A stretch of 64,000 nt of DNA, taken from assembly GCA_958450365.1 (NCBI GenBank), contig CAUEEP010000759.1, positions 1,904,501-1,968,500 of the forward strand. Reading direction: 5' to 3'. The translations under genes were made by a program, and so were the position numbers. This stretch comes from Mesorhabditis belari (lineage: Eukaryota; Nematoda; Chromadorea; Rhabditida; Rhabditidae). The notes under the pieces were generated by a model that was not told where the DNA came from, did no database searches, and was given only the letters and a program-made list of their open reading frames with translations. This document shows, piece by piece, positions 1-12,000 of the stretch (position 1 is its first letter; the number at the start of each line of letters is the position of its first letter).

Positions 1-152
1 ACGACTATGGAGATTCGACTATGGAGATTCGACTACGGAGATTCGACTATGGAGATTCGACTATGGACATTCGACTATGGAGATTCGACTATGGAGATTC
101 GACTATCGAGATTCGACTTTGGAGATTCGACTATGGAGATTCAACTATGGAG
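1..152. repeat. 14-bp minisatellite
   Basis: About ten copies of GACTATGGAGATTC with single-base variants (TAC, TTT, CGA). It runs off the left edge of the window. The open frames across it are a by-product of the repeat. Confidence 0.95.
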
Positions 153-1300
153 ATTCTGAAACTGCACTTGGTTTTTGTCGAGAACTTCGGAAACGCGAGA
201 TATTTAGCATACAAGATTTTGAATGGACACGGATGGAGCGCGCATTGGGCTCGCATTGGGCTCGCAAACGGCTCGCATGATGCAACAATGGTGGGAGAAT
301 GTGGCCGATTTCGTCTGCTCTCGTCTCCTCCAACAGCGCGGATCTTAATTCGATGCATTACTCACTCTGTAAAAATCCCTTGACTCACTCTAGAATCGCT
401 AGATTGCTCACTCTAAGATCCCCTTTTATTTAGATTACTGTTAGATTACTGTTATCCAGTTATCCAGATATCTAGATCCGGAATAGTGAGCTAGATTTGA
501 ACAGCTCACTATTCTGGATCTAGATAAGAACTCAGACAGGGAAAGAGTGCGTTTTACTCTTTTACTCGTTCGTTTTCGTTTTACTCTTTCCCAGGAGCTG
601 GGAAAGAATAAAACGGAGAAATGTGAATTGCATTACAGTTACAGGAACTGGTTGATCAGCTAAAGGAACTGGTTGATCTAACTGGATATCGGGAAGGGGA
701 AACTAGGAAAGCTAGTGATGATGATGATGATAATGATGATGATGATGATGATAAATGACGACTTTAATGATGATAAAAGAATTTTTAGGTAGATCCATAC
801 CTCCAAGGTAAACCCAGCTAGGTAGCCTAGCCTAGTTTAGCCTAGTTTAGCCTAGCTTAACCTAGCCTAGCTTAGCCCAACCTAATGAGAATTTCGAATA
901 AACCCTAGAAACTAGAATTACCTTTCTAGACCTTCTAGACCTTCTAGACCTTCTAGACCTTCTAGACCTTCTAGACTTTCTAGAATTTCTAGACTTTCTA
1001 GAATTTAGAAGAGACCCTTTCATTCAATTTGGAATTGTACTCGGAAAATTTGCATCACAAAATCGCATTGTTTACCCATTCGGACATTAGTATCAAATTT
1101 GCATTGATCTTTCTTCTCAAACTCTTACGTGATTCCCCCCATTGTTGACTATTGTTGATGGAAAAGGACCGAGATCACTCATAATATTTGCTTTGATTCA
1201 ATAATCAAAGCCTTGATTCAATCAAAGCATCTCAAAGAGAGAAGGTTCAAGCATCAATATCATTACGAAATTCTATAATTCTTTAGATGAATGGTTAGAA
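153..1300. other. spacer, no gene seen
   Basis: Low-complexity spacer. It contains a GAT/GATGAT run near 717-755, a TAGCCTAG-type run at 820-885 and a CCTTCTAGA-type run at 910-1010. No exon-like frame with nematode splice sites was found. Confidence 0.6.
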
Positions 1301-1301
1301 A

Positions 1302-1530
1302 TGGATAGATAGGAGTGGATAGATAGAAATGGATAGATAGAACTGGATAGATAGAAGTGGATAGATAGAAGTGGATAGATAGAAATGGATAGATAGAAAT
1401 GGATAGATAGAGATGGATAGATAGAACTGGATAGATAGAACTGGATAGATAGAAGTGGATAGATAGAAGTGGATAGATAGAACTGGATAGATAGAACTGG
1501 ATAGATAGAAGTGGATAGATAGAACTGAAG
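1302..1530. repeat. 14-bp minisatellite
   Basis: About sixteen copies of GGATAGATAGAANT, in which the variable base pair switches between aa, ac, ag and at variants. Confidence 0.95.
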
Positions 1531-1689
1531 AGTTATAACTTCTACACGATTTCTAATGTACTTTTTGCTTTAAAAACATCCTCACTCAATTCTCTCGTTT
1601 ATTTCATTGTTTCTCATTGTTTCTTAATACTTTAGAGATCTTTATTTCTCAGAATTGCTTGTTTTCAGCTTCAGCTATATCAATAATCA

Positions 1690-1882
1690 GCTATTTCAAT
1701 ATTTCAATAGCTATTTCAATAGCTATTTCAACATTTCAATACCTGTTCCAATACCTATTCCAATACCTATTTCAACAGCTATTTCAACAGCTATTTCAAC
1801 AGCGATTCCAATACCTATCTCAATACCTATTCCAATACCTATTCCAATACCTATTCCAATACCTATTCAATCCCTATTTCAA
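1690..1882. repeat. 12-bp minisatellite
   Basis: Tandem 12-mers of the CTATTTCAATAC / CTATTCCAATAC type. The Phe/Gln-rich and Ile/Pro-rich open frames here are repeat artefacts. Confidence 0.9.
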
Positions 1883-2014
1883 CAACCAACTATATTTAAA
1901 CTATATCAAAACCTAAACCATCCCTCTTTTCCCATTTTTCTTTATCATTATGTCAATATTGAGCATCAAAAACCGATTTTTCTATGAATTTCTTTTTTTC
2001 TTAGCTTTAAAATA

Positions 2015-2240
2015 ATAGACAATAGATCTAGATATTGATGATAGATCTAGATATTGATAATAGACCTGGCTATTGATGATAGATCTAGCTATTGCTAGTA
2101 GATCTAGCTATTGATAATAGACCTAGATATTGATAATAGACCTAGCTATTCATAATAGATCTAGCTATTGCTAGTAGATCTAGCTATTGATAGTAGACCT
2201 GGCTATTGCTAGTAGATCTAGCTATTGATTATAGACCCAG
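2015..2240. repeat. about 18-bp minisatellite (AGATCTAGCTATTGATA type)
   Basis: Degenerate tandem copies of a unit containing GATCTAG and CTATTGATAATAGA. The spacer between here and 2700 holds no convincing exon. Confidence 0.85.
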
Positions 2241-2699
2241 CTTTCATAAACTTTAAGCACTTTTAAACAAATTATAACCTTTACCACCTCTCAAACTTAT
2301 TCAACTAATTCAAGCGAATTTTCTTTTGTTTACCAAGCTTTTTTTTCTACTTTCTACATCTGATATGGAGGTGTGTAGTGGAGGAAAGGAGGGAAATATT
2401 TGATGGACAGGAATTGAAGAGAGAAGAGGAAGAATGGGAGAAAGAAGGGGCAAAGAAGGGGCAAAGAAGGGCTATCGACAGCTCTTGAACCCCTGGGAGG
2501 CTTTTGGGGGGCATTTTCTTTGCTTTGTCTCAAGATTCTGCACTGGATCTTGTTTTCTGTGGTTACCTTTTTGAGAACTAAGATTGATATCTTCTTTTTT
2601 GATGCCTAGGATTGACTGAATTGCTTTGACGTTGCTTTGTCTTCAGTTCGACTTTAGTTCGACTTTAGAATTCGGCTTCTGCCAAACCTAGGGACCTAG

Positions 2700-2960
2700 T
2701 AAGTCAAGCCAGGACAGAGCTAAGTCAAGCTTGGACAGAGCTGAGCCAAGCTTGGACAGAGCTGAGCCAAGCTAGGTCAAAGCTGAGCCAAACCAGGCTA
2801 AAGCTGAGCCAAGCCAGCCTAGAGCTCGCCAAGCTAGGCCAAAGCTGAGCCAAGCCAGGCCTAGAGCTCGCCAAGCTAGACCAAAGCTGAGCCAAACCAG
2901 CCTAGAGCTCGCCAAGCTAGACCAAAGCTGAGCCAAACCAGGCCTAGAGCTAGATTTTCG
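2700..2960. repeat. minisatellite of AGCCAAGCTAGGCCAAAGCTG type
   Basis: Degenerate tandem repeat of about 20-40 bp built from AGCCAAGCTAG and CCAAAGCTG blocks. The long minus-strand Leu/Trp-rich frame is a shadow of it. Confidence 0.85.
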
Positions 2961-4875
2961 ACTACTATCTACACCCCTAGCATCACATAGTACAAGAAAC
3001 CCGTTCCCAAAGTCAATCCTCACAACATTTTCTCAACTTTTCCCCTTCTCTGGCACATCCGATTGAGGAAAAGTTTGTTAGAGGCGAAAAAGGGCAAAAG
3101 TTAAGGAAAAAGGGGGGAAAAGATGAAAGAAAAGAGACAACCGCTTATCTTATTTGTCTTTTTGGGAGACAAGAACAGAGCCAGAGACCCTGTGAGTCCC
3201 CTAGGGCCTTGGGAAAAGGAATCTGGTGACGAGCGGGAACAGAGCTGGGATCTCTTTGACCCCGACTAACTAGCTTCTCATCGCCTTCTCCCAGCTTTCC
3301 TCGGATTTGACACCCATCCAATTCTCCTTTCTACTGTCAGAACTTTACTTTTTACTTCTTGTTTTCTTTGGTAGTGAAAATCCTGAGCCTTCGACTTGTC
3401 AACAGATTTCAAAACGATCACTTTCACAACTCGTAATCTTTCTTGTACTATAGTCGAAGATAGAGAAGGTTTTAGATAAGCTTAATGGCTAAGGATGTTA
3501 CTAGCTGGCTAAGGTTCAAGCTGTTAGCAAGGTTAGCTGGCCAGGCTGTTACTAGCTGGCTAGGTCCAGGCTGTTACTAGCTGGCTAAGGTCCAGGATGT
3601 TAGCAAGGTTAGCTGACCAGGCTAGAGTCTGGCTGGCTAGAGTCAGGGCAGAAGATCGGCTTTACTCTAGACCTGACTAGAACTAGGTTAGGCTTGGAAC
3701 AACTCTGCTCACCTCTGCTCACCTCTGCTCACCAATCTCTTATCGTGGCTTTACAACACTAGGTGAAATAGTAGATGGATCTTGTAGATGGTACTTGACA
3801 AGTACTTAGCTTTGACTTTGTTTCTTTCGATTTCAAGTCTAAACACTTCTTGAAGCCATACTGAGTCGTGGGCGAGGATCTGGATGAGCTAAAGCTTTCA
3901 GATTCATATTCTTCAAGTGTTGAACTGGAGAATGAATAGATAGATGAATAGATAATTACCATAATCAATTCTATTTCCTATTTCTAAAAAACTAAATCCT
4001 CTATCTATCTTCTTATTACGTTTTCTTGCTCTTTCTTTATCTTCTTCTTTTCTTTATCTTCTTTTCTTCTTTTTCTTCTTTTCTTCTTTTCTTTATCTTG
4101 TTCTTCATTTTTTCTCTTTCTTCTGTCATTCACAAATCCTCTAAATCCTAGCAAAAAAAGCCTTTATTAGCCAAATTCTCGATGCAAAACGAAAAAGACA
4201 AGATAGACAAAAAAGTTATTCAGTTTCCTTTTTCCTTTTATCCTTTTCAATCATCTTTTTAGCGAATTTTATCATTTCTCCAACTTTATTACTCAAAAAT
4301 TACGCACAAATTGGTCATTTGTGAATAGAAAGATCATAAAATGGATAGAATGGATAGAATGGGTCATTGTGAAGGGAATTTTGAAGGGAATTTTGAAGGG
4401 AATTTTGAAGGGAATTTTGAAGGGAATTTGAGAATTTCTATGGAAACTTTATAGAATTTTTGATTAAATTCAGATCCGATCTAGATAAATCTATTTTTAA
4501 CTACGAATCGTTTATCTAAATCTATCTCTGGCTACGCGTATATAGTGGTTAAACAGTGTCGCTCAGGTTCCGTGTTAAGTGGTTAAACAGTGCCGTTCAA
4601 AATAGCACCAAATTTAAATGCAGATTTCAGATTCTAATTTAGATAAACTAAGACCCTTTTGGGTTTTCTGAGAACACGTCGTTTAATAATTTCCTTCGTC
4701 GGAACTCCAGCAATTCGATTGTTTTTGGCGCCAAAGGTATCTCACGTATCTAAAAATAGAAACTAGAAATAAGAAGTTAAACAAAAACAATAAGTTAGTC
4801 AAAACAATAACTTAGTCAAAACAATAAGTTAAACAAAACAAGAAATACCTCTTGTGTTTCTTTCAATGGCAGGCA
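2961..4875. other. spacer with short repeats, no gene supported
   Basis: Holds a GCTGGCTAAGGTCCAGG-type repeat (about 3485-3640), pyrimidine-rich DNA (3990-4140) and an 11-bp GAAGGGAATTTT run (4370-4430). A minus-strand frame at 3759-3968 (Ser/Glu/Lys-rich) has coding-like composition but no flanking exons that I could connect. Confidence 0.5.
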
Positions 4876-5396
4876 GGTAGCGTGCTCGTTGGTGACAGGG
4901 AGAATTCCAGTTGTAGCGCTGGTGACAGAAAGGACTCCAGTTGTAGCGCTGGTGACAGAAAGAACTCCAGTTGTAGCGTGCTCGTTGGTGACAGGGAGGA
5001 TTCCAGTTGTAGCGTTGGTGACAGGGAGGATTCCAGTTGTAGCGCTGGTGACAGAAAGGACTCCAGTTGTAGCGTTGGTGACAGAAAGGACTCCAGTTGT
5101 AGCGCTGGTGACAGAAAGGACTCCAGTTGTAGCGTTGGTGACAGAAAGGACTCCAGTTGTAGCGCTGGTGACAGAAAGGACTCCAGTTGTAGCGTTGGTG
5201 ACAGAAAGGACTCCAGTTGTAGCGCTGGTGACAGAAAGAACTCCAGTTGTAGCGTGCTCGTTGGTGACAGGGAGGATTCCAGTTGTAGCGTTGGTGACAG
5301 GGAGGATTCCAGTTGTAGCGCTGGTGACAGAAAGGACTCCAGTTGTAGCGCTGGTGACAGAAAGAACTCCAGTTGTAGCGTGCTCGTTGGTGACTC
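4876..5396. repeat. 30-bp minisatellite open in several frames
   Basis: About seventeen copies of a 30-bp unit containing GGTGACAGAAAGGACTCC and AGTTGTAGC. Two variants alternate (AGAAAGGACT and AGGGAGGATT), and copies carrying a GTGCTC insertion recur at regular places, which makes a higher-order pattern. Because 30 is divisible by 3, three frames stay open over more than 500 bp. Confidence 0.95.
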
Positions 5397-6005
5397 TTTT
5401 GAACGGCGCTCTTTTGAACGGCGCTATTTTGTCGGCGCTAGCTAACATTACCCTTTATTACTCTAAATTTTCATTTTCTTTACAAGTGCATCAAGTACAA
5501 GTCCATCTAGTGAATCCAGAAATCCATCCTTGAAAATATGCAATTAGCTGGAGATGGATAACTCAAACCTCTCCCCAGCTCCTCCCCAACCCCTCCCCAA
5601 CCCCTCTCCAACCCCTCCCCAACCCCTCCCCAGTCACGCCCCTTCCTTCTAACGAAAAGCTGACACGCAAATTTTCTCAGCCTTTCCATTCCCCCCTTTC
5701 TTTGAAAATTTCTTTCCCCTTGAACTAGCCTTTCTTCTTCTTCCAGATCTTTCAATTTTCTTCTAAAATCTGAACAAATCTCAACAAATCTTTCAGCTTT
5801 TCAACTTTTCTTGCAAACATCCACTTTCTGGTTCATTTATTTAGCTTTTTATCTAGCTCTAGCTTTATCTAACTCTAGCTTTATCTAGCTCTAGCTTTAT
5901 ATCTAGCTCTAGCTTTATTTAGCTCTAGCTTGATCTAGCTTCTTATTTAGCTTTTTTTGCCTTTCTTTTATCATTCTCATCCTTTTGCTTACTCAAATTT
6001 TTCCA
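5397..6005. other. 5' flank of the GPI-protein gene
   Basis: Contains a CCCTCCCCAA run (5575-5635) and a CTAGCTTTAT run (5845-5950). No exon was recognised. It probably holds the promoter of the gene that starts at 6060. Confidence 0.45.
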
Positions 6006-6006
6006 G
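5997..6006 (+). promoter_or_regulatory. possible trans-splice acceptor
   Basis: A TTTTTCCAG run ends about 54 bases upstream of the ATG at 6060, with no usable ATG in that frame before it. The acceptor-like run ahead of a first exon resembles nematode spliced-leader sites. No leader can be seen in genomic DNA, so this is inference. Confidence 0.35.
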
Positions 6007-6059
6007 ATTTTCCGAATGATGGACTTTTTGATCAAATAAAAGAAAACATACGAGAAACG

Positions 6060-9000
6060 ATGATTTTCCGAGCACTTCTTCTCTTCATTTCTTCATTTCT
6101 CTTCATTCACAAAGCAACAGCTGGCATCAGTTGTCTTGTGATTCGACCAGGTTTGTCAAAAACTACGCAAACGTATCCTTTCTAGCGCATAGATGAGAAA
6201 TTACATTTGGACGAGTTTAACTAACCGTTTAACGTTAAACTAACAAGTAAAAAGGCCAAAATTTCAACGGTATTGCTCATTCTGGATGTCACAGCGTACA
6301 TTGGAGTACATTTACGTACCTTCACTTAGTTCTATAGTACTGTACTATCTAGTCCTTGGCTGTCCAGAGGTGTACTTTGTACTTGCTCGTAAAAAGCGTC
6401 AATATTTCAACCGTATTGCGCATTCTGGATGTCACAGCGTACTTTAGTGTCCAATTTACGGTAACTTGACTTGACCCTGGCCATGGCCTAGGTCTGCTCG
6501 ATCCTGACCTTGCCGATTCTGACCCTGGCTTGGCCCACAAGTAAAAAGCATCAAAGGCATTGCGCATTCTGGATGTCACAGAGTACGTTGAAATCCAATT
6601 TACAGTAGATTGCCCTAGTTTTTTACTACTGTAATAGCCAGTCTTTGTCCAGAGGTGTACTTTGTACTCGCTCGTAAAAAGCGTCAAAATTTCAACGGTA
6701 TTGCTCATTCTGGATGTCACAGCGTAAATTGGAGATCTAATTTACGGCACCTTGTCTTAGTCTTTTTGTACTGTACTAGCTAGTCTGCCTGTTCACAGGT
6801 GTTCTTTGACCGTTCAGAGATGTACTTTGTGCTCCCTGGTAAACGCGTGTTTTCTGGCACACAATCAGAAAACTCTCTAGAATCGTCAAAATTGAAGGAA
6901 TTTTGCTGAAAATTTGGAAACTGGGGTTTTTCGGGATGGGGAATTCGATGGAGTGGTTAGTTTTCCGCAGTTTTCCATAGAAACATGTGATTACTGTTTT
7001 CTAGATGCTTGTTTTAGATAATAGACAAAGACGTCAATTATCGGAAGTCTCCAGGGGACTGAAAATGTCAGTGACTTACTTATCCAAAATCCTTTTCTTT
7101 AGCACTATATTCTTTGGATTCTTTGGTGTTTATTGAGGGTAAAAGAAAAGAAAAAGAAAAGAGACATCTCATCATTTCTGCTTGCTTTTGATCCCTTAGG
7201 GAAATGGGAAATGGGTGAAAGGTTTTGGAGTAAAAGGAAACGAAAAAGATTGTAGGTTTAGTAAAACGATTCTTTGAATTTAGATAATTTTAAGTACAAA
7301 GCACAAAGCCTAATTCTATTTATTTATTTGAAAGTTTTTTTTCAGGCTTAGGCTTCGGCTCAGAATCAACTGTAGCTACGTTAAAGTACTCTAAACTCAC
7401 ATTGTACTTGCATAGCAGCTTCGCCAGGCACGGCAGCTTGTACTTGCATAGCAGCTTCGCCAGTGAGTGCACGGTTCTCCCGTTCCGCAAATCCCCAACC
7501 TAAGCCTAAGCCTGAGCCTGAGCCGAAGCTTTGGAAACAAAGATTTTAGCGAAGAGACGAAAATCGGGTCTAGATTTTCTCGGGTCTAGATTTTTTGGGA
7601 AACAAATATCGGGCACCATGCTTATCATACTCTGTGACATCCAGATCGTGCATTGCTTTGTTCTAGAAGGCAAACGTTTACGCGAAAGTACAAAGTACAC
7701 CTCTGGAAGGTTAAAGCTATGGTACCATACCCAAAAAAAGAAGCTAGCATACCGTAAATTGAGCGTTATCGTACTCTGTGACATCCAGATCGTGCATTGC
7801 TTTGTGCCAGAAGGCAAACGTTTCCGCGAAAGCACAAAGTACACCTCTGGAAGGCTAAAGCTATGGGACGGTATCCGACAAAAGATGCTAGGGTACCGTA
7901 AATTGGTGCTTATCGTACTGTGTGACATCCAGATCGTGCATTGCTTTGAAAAACTTTCACTAGAAACTCTATTATGGCAAGTTTTCTGGAGGGGAGACGA
8001 ACTGACAGGAAAACGATTGACCAAATTGATGCTAGGGTACCATAAATTGGTGCTTATCGTACTGTGTGACATCCAGATCGTGCATTGCTTTGAAAAACTT
8101 TCACTAGAAACTCTATTATGGCAAGTTTTCTGGAGAGATTACAAATGAAGGGGTACAACTGGATTGGGGAAGGGTTTTTGAAAGCGGTTTTGAAAGGGTT
8201 TTTGCGGGTACTTTGTGCTTCTGTAAACGCATACAATCTAGTGTACTAGAATAAAGAAAAAATCCCAATATTTGTCGCCATTTTGTCACCATTTTTTCAT
8301 TCTTGAGATTTAGATTGAGAAATCGGTGTCTTTTTGTCGCTTTTTTTGTCTCTTTTTGTCTCTTTTCCTTTCACTTTCTTCGAAATCCCCAAAATGCCCA
8401 TCAAGTGGTCCCATTTTAGCCATTTTCAGCCTTTATCTCCATAAAATAGGCCCGAGAAAAGATCATTTTAAGTCTAGCTAAGCTTTGAAACAAGAAAAAT
8501 TGGCTTCGAAACAATTCTACAGTCATTTCTACATTCAGTTCTATCACTATCTTGTGTTCCTATTGAGTTTGTAGAGATTGGAGAGATTGGAGAGATTGGA
8601 GAGATTGGAGAGATTGGAGAGATTGTAGCTCTTGGGGATCTTGTAGCTCTTGAAGATCTTGTAGCTCTTGTAGCTCTTGTAGCTCTTGTAGATCTTGTAG
8701 ATCTTGTAGCTCTTGTAGATCTTCTAGCTCTTCTAGATCTTCTAGCTCTTGTAGATCTTCTAGCTCTTCTAGCTCTTCTAGCTCTTGTAGATCTTCTAGC
8801 TCTTCTAGCTCTTCTAGCTCTTCTAGCTCTTCTAGATCTTCCAGCTCTTGTAAATCATTAAAATTCGATCTCAAGAATGCCAAATTCAATCTAAAACCTC
8901 TAAAACCTCCTCCAAATTCGATAACTTTACTTTACTTTGCTTTACTTTACTTTACTAAAATAGCTTCTAATAGAGCAAAGAATGGATGGAATTGTGTTGA

Positions 9001-12000
9001 AATGGTTGAGAAGGGAAAAAGGAAAGGAGAAAAGGGAAAGAAGAGGCATGCTCTATGCAAATATCATCACTAGCCTTCAGCTTTCTCTCATTTTCACGAC
9101 AAAGCATCTTTATGAGTCTTGCTTTCAGCAAATTCATCGTACATCACCTTCATTTACATAAAAAAAGATTCAAAGGTTAACCTGGGCAAAACAGTCGCGG
9201 AATCTCATCGAGATTTGGACAAAGCATTTGGGAATAATGTTTCGAAAGCCGATGCCCAAAAGCCAATGCCGAGCCTGGTTCCAACGCTTTCGGAATGGTG
9301 ATGAAAGTCTCGAGGAATTGTGATGACTCTCTTGTCGAGCACTCAGGTCGAACACTCTCGTCAAGCGGTAGACAACGATACTTCAAGCGATAGACAACGA
9401 TACTTTGAGGGCTACAATCGGATCAATGCCAAACGACGCGTGAACTTGCTCAAAAGTTTCGATGTTCAAATTCTACGACTAATTCTACTATTGATTCTAT
9501 TATTGATTCTAGTTCTAGCAAATTCTAGCATCTTCAAGCCATTGGAAATGATCAGATGCGGGGAAATGGCTTCCTCAAGAGTTAGTGGCTTCCTCAAGAG
9601 TTAGCAGCTTCCTCAAGAGTTAGCGGCTTCCTCAAGAGTTAGCAGCTTCCTCAAGAGTTAGCAGCTTCCTCAAGAGTTAGTGGCTTCCCCACGTAGTGTA
9701 AACGCTCGTTTATATCCAAACAACCTAATATACCTAAGCGGTATAAGCTATTTAGATTTCAAAAATATTGGAAAACCTTTCAAAGGCCTATCTACTATAC
9801 ACTTTATAGCTTGAATAACTAAATTATAAGTTTATTGAAGAATTAATAATATATAGTACAACCAGTACTGTCTAATATCTAATATCTAATGTCTAATGTC
9901 TAATGTCTAATATCTAATGTAGCTACATTGTCTAATATCTAATGTCTAATGTAGCTATATCTATCAGATCTATCAGATCTATCAGATCTATCAAATCTAT
10001 CAAATCCTTTTATCCAAACATTTCAGCAATGCATTGATTGGCTGTAAATGGCTGGAATGGGTGTAAAAGCTTCAGAAAAAGCAATATTTAGAGATGGATT
10101 TGAAGAGAGAAAACAATCATAAGTGAAAAGGGGGAAAGAAGAGCTCAGAAAACAAGAGAACAAGAAAACAAGAGAACAAGGAAACGAGAAAACGAGAAAA
10201 CAAGAAAACAAGAAATTTCGAGGGTACTAAGTGCACAGAAAACATAAGAAACATCAATCGTTTTGCTTTTTCGTGGGATTCATAGACGAAGATTGCTTCA
10301 AAGCAAGCTAGCGGCCTGGCCCAACCAGTAGGAGTTCTTGGTCAAACCAGTAGCCTTGTGTCCCACCGGATCCAACCGTTGTCCAACCGAGCAAGGCTTG
10401 ACCTCGTTTAACTTGACTTGGACCTCGCTTAGCTTGGCCTCGCTTAGCTTGACCAGATCAGGCCCAAGTCAAGCAAAGGTTAAACCAGATCAAACCAGAC
10501 GTTAAACCAGATCAAATCAATTCCAAATCAATTCCAGTGTATCCAAATCAATTCAAATCAATTCCAAATCCATTCCAAATCAATTCTATTCTATTTAAAT
10601 CTATTCAAACCAATTCAAATCTATTCCAAACCAATTCAAATCCATTCAAATCCATCCATTTCTATTCAAACCAATTCAAATCAATTCCAGTGTATCCAAA
10701 TCAATTCAAATCAATTCCAAATCAATTCCAAATCAATTCCAAATCCAAATCCCCAAATGCATCCAAATCCATCCAAATCCATCCAAATCCATCCAAATCT
10801 ATTCAAAACTCTATAAACTTTAAAATTCCCTCTATCTTTTACTATTCCAAGGCTCTTGAAGAATCTAGGAATCTAGGCTGTTCTTAAGTAATTTTTACGA
10901 AAGAATCCGAGATGATTCAATTATTATTCATTATTCAAAAGAGAAAGGGAAATGGAAGAAATGAAAGAAATAAAAAAATAAAAGGAATGAAAGAAATGAA
11001 AGAAATAAAAGAAATGAAAGAAATGAAAGGATGAAAGAAAAGGATTTTAGATAAGATTGTAAATATAATATCTAAACATAAAACTTCAATTAATTTATTG
11101 AAATAAATGCAAAATTCAAGCAATTTCAAACAATTTCAAGCAATTTCAAAGCAATCTTTTCCAGGATTTGGTCTCGTTTCGGAAGAATGCCCAGAGAGAG
11201 CTGTTGGTTGTCGGATAAAAGTTGATCGAGACTCGATTCAATGGTCAGTTTTACCTCTTATGGTCACTCTTATGTTCCAAGATCCAAGACTAAAGCCTAC
11301 AAGCTACAAAGCCTGAAAGCTACAAAACCTGAAAGCTACAAGCTACAAGCTACAAAGCCTACAAGCTACAAAGCCTACAAGCTACAAGCTACAAAGCCTA
11401 CAAGCTACAAAGCCTACAAGCTACAAAGCCTACAAGCTACAAGCCTACAAAGCCTACAAAGCCTACAAGCTACAAGCTACAAGCTACAAAGCCTACAAGC
11501 TACAAGCTACAAGCTACAAAGCCTACAAGCTACAAAGCCTACAAGCTACAAGCTACAAAGCCTACAAGCTACAAGCTACAAAGCCTGAAAGCTAAGCTTG
11601 TTACCTCAATGGTAGGCTCTATCTCTAACTCTATCTCTCCCGAGTCTATCTCTAATCCTGGCCAACTGATCTTCCGCAAATTACTGATCACCTAGGCTTA
11701 CAGCAATCAATTATGTGATATCCAGGATTCACGAAAAATCCTTGAAATGATTGAATTTAATCAGATTACAGGCTAAATTCACCCAGTCCTAAGTCCATTT
11801 CTCAAATTCTCCCACTCCCCGCCGAATCGTCTTTCCACCTAGCCCATTCAATTACGTGACATCCAGGATTCACGAAAAATCTATGAAATGATTCAATTTA
11901 AGCAGATTACAGCCTAAATTCACCCAGTCCTAAATCAAAGTTTTCAAATTTTCGAGTTCTTGCGAAAATCTCCTAAGTAAGAAAAGTAGCTAGCAAATTT

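Noticed and set aside
4876..5396. CRISPR-like regular repeats
   Set aside because: Units are contiguous without unique spacers, the setting is a nuclear genome, and no cas genes occur.
4816..5533. Long open frames of 200 codons on both strands
   Set aside because: They exist only because the 30-bp minisatellite unit is a multiple of 3. No start context, splice sites or non-repeat domain.
6349..6720. Minus-strand 123-codon frame
   Set aside because: Lies wholly in the 142-bp repeat array, and similar frames appear wherever the family occurs.
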